Source: Occallatibacter riparius
GTDB taxonomy: Bacteria > Acidobacteriota > Terriglobia > Terriglobales > Acidobacteriaceae
NCBI RefSeq assembly: GCF_025264625.1
Contig: NZ_CP093313.1
Location: forward strand, 5,766,001 to 5,830,000
DNA length: 64,000 nucleotides
Direction of reading: 5' to 3'
Part shown: one piece after another, positions 45,272 to 53,558 of the stretch
How positions within the stretch are numbered: the stretch's first letter is position 1
Layout: each line of letters begins with the position of its first letter
The notes under the pieces: model-generated
Seen by the model: the letters and a program-made list of their open reading frames with translations, nothing else
Told to the model about the DNA's origin: nothing
Databases searched by the model: none
Position numbers and translations under genes: made by a program

Positions 45272-46378
45272 TCACCAGTTAAGGGTGCGGCGGATGATGG
45301 GCTCGAAGTCGTCAGCCATGTGGCGGTGCTGAATGCCGGTGGGGTGTCCGTTGCAGGGGAGCCCCGGGTAGTGCTGCGAGGGCGCGTAAATCACGCGCGA
45401 ATCGAGGCTCTGCCCGGCAGCGCGCTGGACCATCCGGGCGAGCAGCGGGTCGGTAACTATGGAGCCTTCTGTAACGAAGATCAGCGAGTGCGGATAGAGG
45501 CCGCGGACCTTGTGGAGGAAATCGACATAAGCCGCGACCCAGGCGGTCTCGTCGAGAGGTTTCTTCTTCTCCAGGTTCATGTCGTTGGTGCCGATGGACA
45601 TGAAGATGGCGTCGGGCTGGAAGCGCGCGGCGTCCCAGGGGACGCGGCCTTCGGGCTTGTCGACCGGGATGGCGAGAGTGAGGAAGTCGGGAATGTTGAC
45701 AACGTTGTCGGCGAGGGCAAGGCCACGGTAGTCGCGGACCAAGCCGCGGCCGCCGAAGCAGACGAGTTGGGTTTCGGCATCGAGGCGGCGGCCCAGCAAC
45801 ATTCCGTAGGACTCATAAGCGTTGATGTCGGGCAGTGCGGGGTCGTGGGTGCACTGGGCGTTGTTATCGATGCCGACACCGCAGGTTACGGAGTCGCCGA
45901 CGAACATGAGCTTGCGCTGCGGCAGCGGCGGCAGATCGAGCAGCGTAGCGCCGGGCGAGAGCGTGATGCCGTCGAGCGTGAGCATGCCCTGCCATGTTTC
46001 GGTGCGCTTGTAGATCTCGACGGTGTGCGGGAAGTCGTCGAGGTTCTCGCCGAGCGTGACGGTGTTGGCGCCGGACTTAAGGATGGCGAGCATTGGCGCT
46101 TTGTGATCGACCACGATGGTGAGCGCCGTATTGGGTGTGTCCGCGGTGAGTTGCAGCGCGGCGCCGGTGCCCTTGAACCGGAACTCAACGCCAGTAGCGG
46201 GATAGGCAAGATGCGGATGCGCGGGGTCGCGGTCGTCGGTGCGGCCGATGAGACGCAGATGAGGATCGTTGATGGGCACCTGCGGTGCGGCCAACTGCCC
46301 TTCGGGCGTCTGGGCGTTTGTATACAGACAGGGCGCTAAAAGCAGAGCGAGAGAGAGACCAATGCGGCGAAGAAGCAT
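45272..46378 (-). CDS. SGNH esterase, CE2-like acetylesterase
   Basis: A 368-residue secreted esterase. After the signal peptide (LSLALLLAPCLYTNA) comes an N-terminal jelly-roll (YPATGVEFRFKGTGAALQLT) as in CE2, then the SGNH domain with the nucleophile in MFVGDSVTCGVG, the oxyanion block SIGTNDMN, and the His/Asp block PCNGHPTGIQHRHMADDFEP. CE2 enzymes remove acetyl groups from plant polysaccharides such as xylan. It is the first gene of a likely operon with the GH140-like enzyme and faces the GH28 gene across 90 bases. Confidence 0.88.
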   Translation of the reverse strand: MLLRRIGLSLALLLAPCLYTNAQTPEGQLAAPQVPINDPHLRLIGRTDDRDPAHPHLAYPATGVEFRFKGTGAALQLTADTPNTALTIVVDHKAPMLAILKSGANTVTLGENLDDFPHTVEIYKRTETWQGMLTLDGITLSPGATLLDLPPLPQRKLMFVGDSVTCGVGIDNNAQCTHDPALPDINAYESYGMLLGRRLDAETQLVCFGGRGLVRDYRGLALADNVVNIPDFLTLAIPVDKPEGRVPWDAARFQPDAIFMSIGTNDMNLEKKKPLDETAWVAAYVDFLHKVRGLYPHSLIFVTEGSIVTDPLLARMVQRAAGQSLDSRVIYAPSQHYPGLPCNGHPTGIQHRHMADDFEPIIRRTLNW

Positions 46379-46468
46379 GATGAAGGCTTTCTGTTGATCT
46401 GGTATCGCAAACAGGAAAGGTTATCATGCGGAGTGAATCGAATTACGCAAAGTCCTGGGAGGTCAGGG

Positions 46469-48073
46469 GTGCAGGAATTCCGCAGAGAGTTTTTGAGGAT
46501 GGCAGGGCTGGGTGTGGCGGGGGGTGCGACGGTGCTGCTGACGAGTCCGGCGGCGCGGGCACAGGCGGGAGGCATGACGGGCGAGCGGCCAGTGTTCTTC
46601 GACGTGCGGCGGTTCGGGGCCAAGGGCGACGGCACGAGCATTGATACGGGCGCGATCAACGCCGCGATCGAGGCCGCGGCGAACGTGGGCGGCGGGACTG
46701 TAGTGTTTCCGGCGGGTGTGTACGCGAGCTACTCCATCCACTTGAAGAGCAACGTGGCGCTGTTCCTGCAGCAGGGCGCCACGATCCTGGCGGCGCCGAC
46801 TCCCTATGACGGGACGAGCAACGGCTACGACAATGCGGAGCCGCAGGGTGCCTGGGAGCCCTTCCAGGATTACGGGCACAACCACTGGCACAACAGTCTG
46901 ATCTGGGGCGAGGACATTCACGATTTCGGGATTTTTGGGCCTGGGCTGATCCACGGCAAAGGCTTGAGCCGCGGCTGGGACCGCGAGAAAGCGCTGCCCA
47001 ATTCGAACGCCAAGGGGGTGGGCAATAAGGCAATCGCGCTGAAGAACTGCCGCAACGTAATCCTGAGCGATTTTTCGATTCTGCAGGGCGGCTGGTTCGG
47101 CGTGCTGGCGACAGGCGTGGATAACCTGACCATCGACAACGTGAAGATCGACACGAACCGCGATGGAATCGATATCGATTGCTGCCGGAATGTGCGGGTA
47201 TCGAACTGCGCAGTAAATTCGCCGTGGGACGATGCGATCTGCCCGAAGAGCAGCTATGCGCTAGGGCATGCGCAAGCTACGGAGAACGTGACGATTACCA
47301 ATTGCTACGTGACGGGCGCCTACGAACTGGGCACGATGCTGGACGGCACATGGAAGCTGCGCGACGTGAAGAACGGCGAGTGGGGTACAGGACGCATCAA
47401 GTGCGGGACAGAATCGAATGGCGGTTTTAAGAACATTGCGATTTCGAATTGCGTGTTCGACAAGTGCCATGGGTTCGCGATCGAGTCTGAAGACGGCGCG
47501 ATTGTCGAGGACATCACGATCACCGGCGTGACGATGCGCGATGTGGTGGCGCCATTCTTTCTGCGGCTGGGTGCGCGCCTCAGAGGGCCGAAGCCGGAGA
47601 CGGTCGTCGGGCGCATGAAGCGCATTCTGATCTCAAACGTGACGAGTTCGAATGCGGCGCTGCTGCCGTCAATCATCGCGGGGGTTCCCGGGCATCCGGT
47701 AGAGGACGTCAAGGTCAGCGATGTGTATCTCGAACACGTGGGCGGAGCCGGGGCCGATATGGCTGCGTTGGCGCCCCCGGAGAAAGCGGAGGCCTATCCG
47801 GACCCACCGATGTTCGGGCCGTTGCCGGCGTCAGGATGGTTCGCGCGCCACGCGAAAAATCTTGAGATGACGAACGTGCAGATCGCCGTTAAGGACGCCG
47901 ACGCGCGGCCCGCCTTCCATCTGGAGGATGTGCAGGGGGCAGACTTCTTCCGCTTGAAGTTGCCGGGCGCGAAGGAGCAGTTTCGGCTGAAGAGTGTGTC
48001 GGATTTCCGCGTCTTCGGGTGCCGGCATTATGCGGACCAGACGGTGGATGAGACGGAAGAGATGAGGGTGTGA
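46469..48073 (+). CDS. GH28 family polygalacturonase-like hydrolase
   Basis: A 534-residue exported enzyme with a twin-arginine signal (FRREFLRMAGLGVAGGATVL). The right-handed beta-helix begins with the pectate-lyase-like block FFDVRRFGAKGDGTSIDTGA and carries the GH28 residues in DTNRDGIDIDCC, NSPWDDAICPKSS and TGRIKCGTES (the aspartates and the RIK motif). It would hydrolyse galacturonan-type linkages. The start is GTG at 46469 with GGGAGG six bases ahead; upstream in-frame starts lack this. It is divergent from the CE2-GH140 genes and ends in a strong repeat hairpin. Confidence 0.9.
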   Translation: MQEFRREFLRMAGLGVAGGATVLLTSPAARAQAGGMTGERPVFFDVRRFGAKGDGTSIDTGAINAAIEAAANVGGGTVVFPAGVYASYSIHLKSNVALFLQQGATILAAPTPYDGTSNGYDNAEPQGAWEPFQDYGHNHWHNSLIWGEDIHDFGIFGPGLIHGKGLSRGWDREKALPNSNAKGVGNKAIALKNCRNVILSDFSILQGGWFGVLATGVDNLTIDNVKIDTNRDGIDIDCCRNVRVSNCAVNSPWDDAICPKSSYALGHAQATENVTITNCYVTGAYELGTMLDGTWKLRDVKNGEWGTGRIKCGTESNGGFKNIAISNCVFDKCHGFAIESEDGAIVEDITITGVTMRDVVAPFFLRLGARLRGPKPETVVGRMKRILISNVTSSNAALLPSIIAGVPGHPVEDVKVSDVYLEHVGGAGADMAALAPPEKAEAYPDPPMFGPLPASGWFARHAKNLEMTNVQIAVKDADARPAFHLEDVQGADFFRLKLPGAKEQFRLKSVSDFRVFGCRHYADQTVDETEEMRV

Positions 48074-48078
48074 AAATC

Positions 48079-48134
48079 GAGTGGTTAGTGATTAGTGAGT
48101 GGTCACGACACATCACACTAATCACTAACCACTC
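48079..48134. terminator. Perfect repeat-based hairpin between convergent genes
   Basis: GAGTGGTTAGTGATTAGTG (48079-48097) is perfectly repeated in reverse complement at 48116-48134 with an 18-base loop. It begins five bases after the GH28 stop and ends five bases before the stop of the convergent epimerase gene. The arms consist of seven-base TAGTGAT-type units that recur at 49112-49137 and 49603-49619. It probably works as a bidirectional terminator, though it has no T-run. Confidence 0.75.
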
Positions 48135-48138
48135 ACCA

Positions 48139-49071
48139 TCACAGCTTGCTGCGAAAGTAAGGCAGGCAGAGTTCCAGGCCGTGGCGCAGCGTGATCTTCG
48201 GTTCCCATTTGAGGAGTTCCCGGGCGCGGGTAATGTCGGGTTGGCGGCGTGTGGGGTCGTCTTCGACGGCCGGCTCATAGCTGATTCCACTCATGTTGTT
48301 GGTTACGCCTATCACTTCTTGGGCGCATTCGAGCACGGTGAACTCGTCAGGATTGCCGATGTTCACGGGCAGATGTTCGAAGGTGCGCGACAGCCGCATG
48401 ATGCCTTCGATCAGATCGCTCACGTAGCAGAAGCTGCGGGTCTGCTGGCCGTTGCCGTAGATGGTGAGAGCCTCGCCGCGCAATCCCTGCATGAGGAAAT
48501 TGGAGATCACACGACCGTCGTCGGGATCGAGGCGCGGGCCGTAGGTGTTGAAGATGCGGACCAGGTGGGTGTTGACGCCGCGGTAGCGGCAGTAGGCCAT
48601 CACAAGTGCCTCAGCGTAGCGCTTGGCTTCGTCGTAAACGGAGCGGGGGCCGATGGGGTTGACGTGCCCCCAGTACGACTCCGACTGTGGATGCTCCAGC
48701 GGGTCTCCATAGCACTCAGATGTGGAAGCGTGGAGGAATCCGGCCTTGTAGCGCTCAGCAATACGTAGGGCGTTCTCTGTTCCGAGCGAGCCGACGCGCA
48801 GCGTCTCGACGCCGAGTCGCATGTATCCCGGCGGGCTGGCCGGTGAGGCGAAGTTGAAGACGTAATCGACCTGACCGACATCGAAGGGCTCACAGATGTC
48901 ACGCGACTCGAAGGTGAAACGGGACTCATTCTCGAGATGCGCCAGGTTGTCGGTGTTGCCCGTTGAGAGGTTGTCCACGCCAATCACAACGTGGCCCTCG
49001 GCGAGAAGGCGATCGGTCAGATGAGAGCCAAGGAAGCCGGCTGCGCCGGTGACGAGGATGCGAGTCTTCAA
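48139..49071 (-). CDS. NAD-dependent sugar epimerase/UDP-glucuronate decarboxylase-like
   Basis: A 310-residue extended SDR. The N-terminus KTRILVTGAAGFLGSHLTD holds GxxGxxG; the catalytic tyrosine-lysine lies in SVYDEAKRYAEAL with the preceding STSECYGDPLEHPQ. Blocks such as LVRIFNTYGPRLDPDDGRVI, GNGQQTRSFCYVSDLI and VEDDPTRRQPDITRARELL are those of UDP-xylose synthase, which converts UDP-glucuronate to UDP-xylose for envelope polysaccharide. Other members of the subgroup act on dTDP- or UDP-hexoses, so the substrate is likely but not certain. The start codon appears to be TTG, with GGAG about ten bases ahead. Confidence 0.88.
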   Translation of the reverse strand: MKTRILVTGAAGFLGSHLTDRLLAEGHVVIGVDNLSTGNTDNLAHLENESRFTFESRDICEPFDVGQVDYVFNFASPASPPGYMRLGVETLRVGSLGTENALRIAERYKAGFLHASTSECYGDPLEHPQSESYWGHVNPIGPRSVYDEAKRYAEALVMAYCRYRGVNTHLVRIFNTYGPRLDPDDGRVISNFLMQGLRGEALTIYGNGQQTRSFCYVSDLIEGIMRLSRTFEHLPVNIGNPDEFTVLECAQEVIGVTNNMSGISYEPAVEDDPTRRQPDITRARELLKWEPKITLRHGLELCLPYFRSKL

Positions 49072-49111
49072 CGATGAACGCTCCGAGGATGATGATACAG
49101 GGGCCAGTGTT

Positions 49112-49137
49112 GGTGATTAGTGGCTAGTGACTAGCGG
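49112..49137. repeat. TAGTGATTAG-type heptamer repeat overlapping a gene end
   Basis: A run of related units, GGTGATTAGTGGCTAGTGAC..., of the same family as the hairpin at 48079-48134. It supplies the stop codon and the last residues (LVTSH) of the GNAT gene on the minus strand. Confidence 0.6.
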
Positions 49138-49590
49138 CTTCGAGTAGATGAAGGCGGCACGGAGGCGGGCGTAGTAGTGCTCTTCCCTGCTCTGCTGGCT
49201 ATATCCGTGAGCCTGATAAAGACGGATGGCGGGAGCGTTTTCCGTGTCGACGTGCAGCCAGATCGCGGCGGCTCCGGCGGCCAGGGCAGATTGTTCGAGG
49301 TGTGTAAGGAGTTCGCGGGCGACACCTCGGCGGCGGTGCTCGGGAGAGACTTCAAGAGTCTGGATGTAGGCATAGCGATCATGATCGGGACCGGCCCACT
49401 CGACATGGGCGAAGCCGGCCATGTGCTTGGATGCATGCTCAGACTCTTCGGCAATCCAGGTGGCCGAGTCGGAGTTCCGGATAATGCTACGCATGTAGGA
49501 GCGGGGAAAACGGAGGGGCGGCTGGAAGCAGATCTCTTCGATGGCGTATAGGGGTTCGAAATCGGAGGGCTGGTAGAGGCGGTAGAGCAT
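49117..49590 (-). CDS. GNAT family N-acetyltransferase (RimI-like)
   Basis: A 157-residue acetyltransferase of the GNAT fold. The acetyl-CoA binding motif is visible in IQTLEVSPEHRRRGVARELL (motif A, RRxGxA), followed by AAAIWLHVDTENAPAIRLYQ and HGYSQQSREEHYYA, as in RimI-like enzymes. Substrate unknown. The last residues are encoded by the intergenic repeat at 49112-49137, and another copy lies just ahead of the start (49603-49619). There is no strong ribosome site. Confidence 0.85.
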   Translation of the reverse strand: MLYRLYQPSDFEPLYAIEEICFQPPLRFPRSYMRSIIRNSDSATWIAEESEHASKHMAGFAHVEWAGPDHDRYAYIQTLEVSPEHRRRGVARELLTHLEQSALAAGAAAIWLHVDTENAPAIRLYQAHGYSQQSREEHYYARLRAAFIYSKPLVTSH

Positions 49591-49602
49591 AGAGGCAGCG
49601 AA

Positions 49603-49619
49603 TAGTGATTAGTGGTTAG
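49603..49619. repeat. TAGTGATTAGTGGTTAG repeat copy
   Basis: A 17-base copy of the same repeat family, located between the GNAT start and the phosphofructokinase terminator. Confidence 0.6.
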
Positions 49620-49641
49620 GTAAAAGAGGCCCCAAAATAGT

Positions 49642-49663
49642 GTGGGGGTCCGAAGACCCCCAC
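49642..49663 (-). terminator. Intrinsic terminator of phosphofructokinase
   Basis: On the minus strand GTGGGGGTC-TTCG-GACCCCCAC forms nine pairs closed by a UUCG tetraloop, followed by ACTATTTTGG. A second hairpin with GTCAGAG...CTCTGAC arms (49673-49706) lies right at the stop codon. Confidence 0.85.
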
Positions 49664-49705
49664 GACGGCCCGGTCAGAGGCCGGCGCCATAAAGGCGTGC
49701 TCTGA

Positions 49706-50740
49706 CTAGACCTTCGCCTGGACGCCGTCGATGACGTCGAAGAAGCGCTGGTCGAGGCGGCGGTTGGTGGCAACCGCTTCCTTGATGGTGATGTCGGTGA
49801 TGTCAGTTCCCTTGAGGACCGCAATGCGGCCCCACTTGGCTTCATGCACCATGTCGATGGCGTGCAGGCCGTAGCGCTGGCCGAGCAGGCGATCGTAGGC
49901 CGTGGGCACGCCGCCACGCTGGGTGTGACCCAGGTTCACGCTGCGAGTCTCAAAGCCAGTCTTCTTCTCGATGAGTTCGGCGAGCGCTTCGCCGATGCCG
50001 GAGAGGCGGGCGTGGCCGAAGGCGTCGACTTCCGCGGAGCCGGTGACCTGGCCGCCTTCGGGCAGATGGCAGCCCTCTGCAACGACGACGACGCCGTAGT
50101 GCTTGCCGTGGTCGTAGTTGTACTTGAGCAGGGCGCAGACGTGATCGAGGTCGATGGGCTTCTCGGGAACCAGCGTGACGTGCGCCCCGCCGGCAACACC
50201 CGCGGCCATGGCAATCCAGCCGGCATCGCGGCCCATGACTTCGACTACGACAACGCGGTTGTGGGAGTCGGCGGTGGTGTGAATGCGGTCGACAGCTTCG
50301 GTCGCAATCATGACGGCGGTGTCGAAGCCGAAGGTGGCGTCGGTGCCGTTGATGTCATTGTCGATGGTCTTGGGAACGCCGATGGCGTTGATTCCGTGCT
50401 CGGCTAGGAAGAGGGTGACCGACTGTGTGTCGTCGCCGCCGAGGGCGATGAGGGCGTCGATCTTGTTCTGCTTCAGGACTTCCTGAACCTTCTCGATGCC
50501 ACCGGGGATCTTCTTCACATTGGTACGGGAGGAGTGAAGGATGGTGCCCCCCTTGAGCTGAATGCCATCAATTTTCTCGAGCGTGAGAGGGATGAACTGG
50601 TTGTCGAGGACGCCGCGCCATCCGTTGAGGAAGCCGATGAACTCGTCGCCGTAGTGGTTGATTCCCTTCTTCACCGCTGCGTAGATGACCGCATTCAATC
50701 CGGGGCAGTCACCGCCGCCGGTCAATAGAGCAATTCGCAT
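49706..50740 (-). CDS. pfkA: 6-phosphofructokinase, PPi-type residue signature
   Basis: Phosphofructokinase makes fructose 1,6-bisphosphate, the committed step of glycolysis. The 344-residue protein has MRIALLTGGGDCPGLNAVIY, GVPKTIDNDINGTDATFGFD with the catalytic aspartate, VVEVMGRDAGWIAM and LGHTQRGGVPTAYDR. Two positions decide the phosphoryl donor: 104 is Asp (GGDDT, where ATP enzymes have GGDGS) and 124 is Lys (PKTIDND, where they have PGTIDND). This pair marks pyrophosphate-dependent enzymes, so PPi use is predicted and the reaction would be reversible. AGGAG lies eight bases before the ATG; a UUCG terminator follows. Confidence 0.93.
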   Translation of the reverse strand: MRIALLTGGGDCPGLNAVIYAAVKKGINHYGDEFIGFLNGWRGVLDNQFIPLTLEKIDGIQLKGGTILHSSRTNVKKIPGGIEKVQEVLKQNKIDALIALGGDDTQSVTLFLAEHGINAIGVPKTIDNDINGTDATFGFDTAVMIATEAVDRIHTTADSHNRVVVVEVMGRDAGWIAMAAGVAGGAHVTLVPEKPIDLDHVCALLKYNYDHGKHYGVVVVAEGCHLPEGGQVTGSAEVDAFGHARLSGIGEALAELIEKKTGFETRSVNLGHTQRGGVPTAYDRLLGQRYGLHAIDMVHEAKWGRIAVLKGTDITDITIKEAVATNRRLDQRFFDVIDGVQAKV

Positions 50741-50978
50741 CGAAAGTCTCCTGAAGTTGAAAGATCGCGCGGCGCAGGGCCGCTGAAGGTCTGACGTCTG
50801 CTATCCGGGCCGAGTGGCCGGTTTGACACCTTATCCAGTGTACTCTGCGGCTGTAAAGGGGGTTGGTGATGACGCTCACGCGAATGCAGGGGACACAAAG
50901 GCGGGCACAACTGGACTAAGGGAATCGGCTGCGCTCGAATCGGTAGAATGGGGGAACGCTCAAAAACTCGCTGAAAAT

Positions 50979-51656
50979 ATGCTTGACCGATTGTTCGGAA
51001 TCCAAATGCCCGGCCCAGGAACCCTGCTGCTGCTCGCTTTTGCCAGCGCGGTGGTGGTGCTGCTGCTAGTTCTGCTGCAGTTGACGCGGCTGGGATTCCT
51101 GATCCGAAGCACGATTCCCGACCGGCCGCGTCAGCGTATGTTCATGGCGTCAGTCTCATTTCTGATCACATTTATCGGGGTGCGCGTGTTGGTGCATCTG
51201 ATCGTCCAGAAAAAAGGCCCGTTCGACTGGGTGGTGGTGAAGGGACACCACATTCATCACCTGGTGTGGGGAATCCTGATCCTGCTGCTGATCGGATATG
51301 GGTATCTGCTGGACCTGGGGCGGTCCCATTCGCCGCTATCAATTTTCCTGAGCCGGTTGATGTCGGTGAGTTACGGGGTGGGCGCGGCATTAACCCTGGA
51401 CGAGTTTGCGCTGTGGCTGAACCTGGATCCCAACGACTACTGGAGCCGCGACGGCAGGTTGAGCGTGGACGCTGTGATCCTGTTTGGAGCGATCCTGGCA
51501 ACGGGAGCATGGGGCGCGCCGTTTTTTCGCGGATTGGGCAGGATGTGGACCAAGCGACGGGTGGTTGGACGAGGCCTGACCTTCCCTATTCGGCACGTGC
51601 GGTTGCTTCGTCCGCGTAGATTTCGGAAACGGCCGCCGCATAGCGCTCAGCAATAA
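50979..51656 (+). CDS. Integral membrane protein with HHIHH motif
   Basis: A 225-residue membrane protein with four or five spans: TLLLLAFASAVVVLLLVLLQ, ASVSFLITFIGVRVLVHLIV, HHLVWGILILLLIGYGYLLD, and two near the C-terminus. A histidine cluster, VVVKGHHIHHLVWG, sits at the start of the third span and might bind metal or heme; DEFALWLNLDPNDYW is another conserved-looking block. The exact start is uncertain (50979 or 51006; no strong ribosome site). Its 3' end overlaps the convergent synthetase gene by 71 bases. Function unknown. Confidence 0.7.
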   Translation: MLDRLFGIQMPGPGTLLLLAFASAVVVLLLVLLQLTRLGFLIRSTIPDRPRQRMFMASVSFLITFIGVRVLVHLIVQKKGPFDWVVVKGHHIHHLVWGILILLLIGYGYLLDLGRSHSPLSIFLSRLMSVSYGVGAALTLDEFALWLNLDPNDYWSRDGRLSVDAVILFGAILATGAWGAPFFRGLGRMWTKRRVVGRGLTFPIRHVRLLRPRRFRKRPPHSAQQ

Positions 51657-53391
51657 CGCGGCGCTTGAGCTTCATGGAAGGTGTCAGCTCGCCTGAATCC
51701 TGCGACCACTCGTCGGGGACGATGCGGAAGCGCTTGATGGTCTCGAAGTTGGCCAGCCCGGAATTCACTTCGCGGATGATTTCGTTATAGAGCGCATTGA
51801 CACGGCGATCCGCAACCAGAGATGCGCGGGTTACGCCCTCAAGACCGTTGTTGCGGGCCCATTCGTCGAGAGCAGCGAAGTTGGGCGAGATAAGCGCCGA
51901 GATGAACTTATGCTTGTCTCCGATGAGCGCAACCTGACCAATAAGGATGTTGGTCTTGATCTTATTCTCGATGGGCTGCGGGGCGACGAGTTTGCCGCCG
52001 GATGTCTTGAGCAGTTCTTTCTTGCGATCGGTGATGTAGAGGAAGCCATCGTGATCAAGGTGGCCGATGTCGCCGGTGTGGAACCAGCCCTCGGCGTCGA
52101 AGCACTCGGCGTTGGCCTGAGGCTTGTTCCAGTATCCCTGAAAGATGAACGGGCCGCGGCAGAGGAGTTCGCCGTCGGAGGCGAACTTGAGCTCGACATT
52201 GGGAACGGGTTTGCCGACGCTGCCAAGGCGGTGGTTGGGTTCGGAGTTTAGGGCGATCACCGGCGAGGTTTCCGTGAGGCCGTAGCCCTCCCAGACCGGG
52301 ATTCCGACCGAAGCGAACCAGCGGGCGGTGTCGACGCCCAGCGGTGCGCCGCCGGAGATGAAGACTCGAGCCCGGCCGCCGAAGGCCGCCTGAACTTTGC
52401 TGAAAACCAGCTTGTTGGCCAGTTTCCACAGCGGCGAAGCAGGCGTGCGGGCGGAGTAAACCGTGTCAATGTGCCCGGCACCGATCTTGACCGCCATAGC
52501 GAGGAGCTTCTTGCGGATGGGGCTGAGAGCGGCACGCCGCTCAACCTCCTGGCGGATCTTTTCGTACACGCGCGGAACGCCGACCAGCACAGTGGGCCGG
52601 ACCTCGCGCATGGCGTAGGGCAGGCGATCGAACTGCGAGCAGTAGATGACCTGAGCGCCGCGGCCATACATAACGTAGTCAAGGGCGCGCGCCGTGATAT
52701 GCGAAAGCGGCAGGAACGAGATGCAGGCGTCTTCGCGGCTGAAGGAGAATTCACGGGCGCAGGTGTTCTGGTTGGCGGCGATGTTGCCGTGGGTGAGCAT
52801 CACGCCCTTGGGTTCGCCGGTTGTGCCTGACGTATAGATGAGAGTGGCGAGGTGGCCGGGCTTGACCGAGTGGACGATGGCCTCGAACTCGTCGTCTCGC
52901 TGGCTGCCCCGTTCGTCAGCGCCGGCGACCAGTTCCGAAAACGGAATAGCGCCGGCAGTGGCATCGGCCGAATCCATGATGACGATCCGCTGCAGCGGCG
53001 TGTTGGCGCGGACTTCCGCCAGCTTGTCGAGTTGCTTGCGAGTGGACACGAAGGCAATCCGGGTGTCGGAGTCGCGGAGCAACTCGGCCATCTGCTCGCC
53101 GGTCAGCGTGGGGTAGATGGGCACATCGACCGCGCCGAGGGCCAGGATAGCGAAGTCGGCGATGGCCCATTCCCAACGGTTTTCGGCAATGATGGCGACC
53201 CGGTCGCCTTTCTGTACGCCCCAGTTGTGGAGCGCGTGGGCAACGGCGCGGACACGCTGATAGATCTGGCTCGACGAGATGGGCTGCCACTCCGAAGAGG
53301 CGCTCTGCCACAGGATTGCGCGCGGGTTACCTGCGGCAGCGACTCGCAGAAACAGGTCGTTCAGAGTGGCGATGGGTGCGGGAACGGTCAT
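51586..53391 (-). CDS. Long-chain acyl-CoA synthetase (AMP-forming)
   Basis: A 601-residue enzyme that activates long-chain fatty acids with ATP and CoA. The P-loop-like motif LIYTSGTTGEPKGVMLTHGN, VFISGGAPLGVDTARWFASV, GYGLTETSPVIALN, GWFHTGDIGHLDHDGFLYIT and ITDRKKELLKTSGGKLVAPQ are all present, as in FAA1-type (COG1022-like) synthetases. The start MTVPAPIATLNDLFLRVAAA was chosen by comparison with the family; the frame is open 36 codons further. It is divergent from the GGDEF gene at 53559 and overlaps a convergent membrane-protein gene at its end. Confidence 0.93.
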   Translation of the reverse strand: MTVPAPIATLNDLFLRVAAAGNPRAILWQSASSEWQPISSSQIYQRVRAVAHALHNWGVQKGDRVAIIAENRWEWAIADFAILALGAVDVPIYPTLTGEQMAELLRDSDTRIAFVSTRKQLDKLAEVRANTPLQRIVIMDSADATAGAIPFSELVAGADERGSQRDDEFEAIVHSVKPGHLATLIYTSGTTGEPKGVMLTHGNIAANQNTCAREFSFSREDACISFLPLSHITARALDYVMYGRGAQVIYCSQFDRLPYAMREVRPTVLVGVPRVYEKIRQEVERRAALSPIRKKLLAMAVKIGAGHIDTVYSARTPASPLWKLANKLVFSKVQAAFGGRARVFISGGAPLGVDTARWFASVGIPVWEGYGLTETSPVIALNSEPNHRLGSVGKPVPNVELKFASDGELLCRGPFIFQGYWNKPQANAECFDAEGWFHTGDIGHLDHDGFLYITDRKKELLKTSGGKLVAPQPIENKIKTNILIGQVALIGDKHKFISALISPNFAALDEWARNNGLEGVTRASLVADRRVNALYNEIIREVNSGLANFETIKRFRIVPDEWSQDSGELTPSMKLKRRVIAERYAAAVSEIYADEATARAE

Positions 53392-53558
53392 TTTTCGGTC
53401 AGAGATGGGAAGCCCGGTTTTCAAGGAACATCGAGAGTTTATCAGTTGCGAGGCCAAACAATCGGCACACACCGTAAAAGGACGGTCAACCGGTTGCAAC
53501 TTTTGAACATGAACTGAAATTTGGTTGTTTCAACCGACGTTCCTCAGGCGATAGACTA

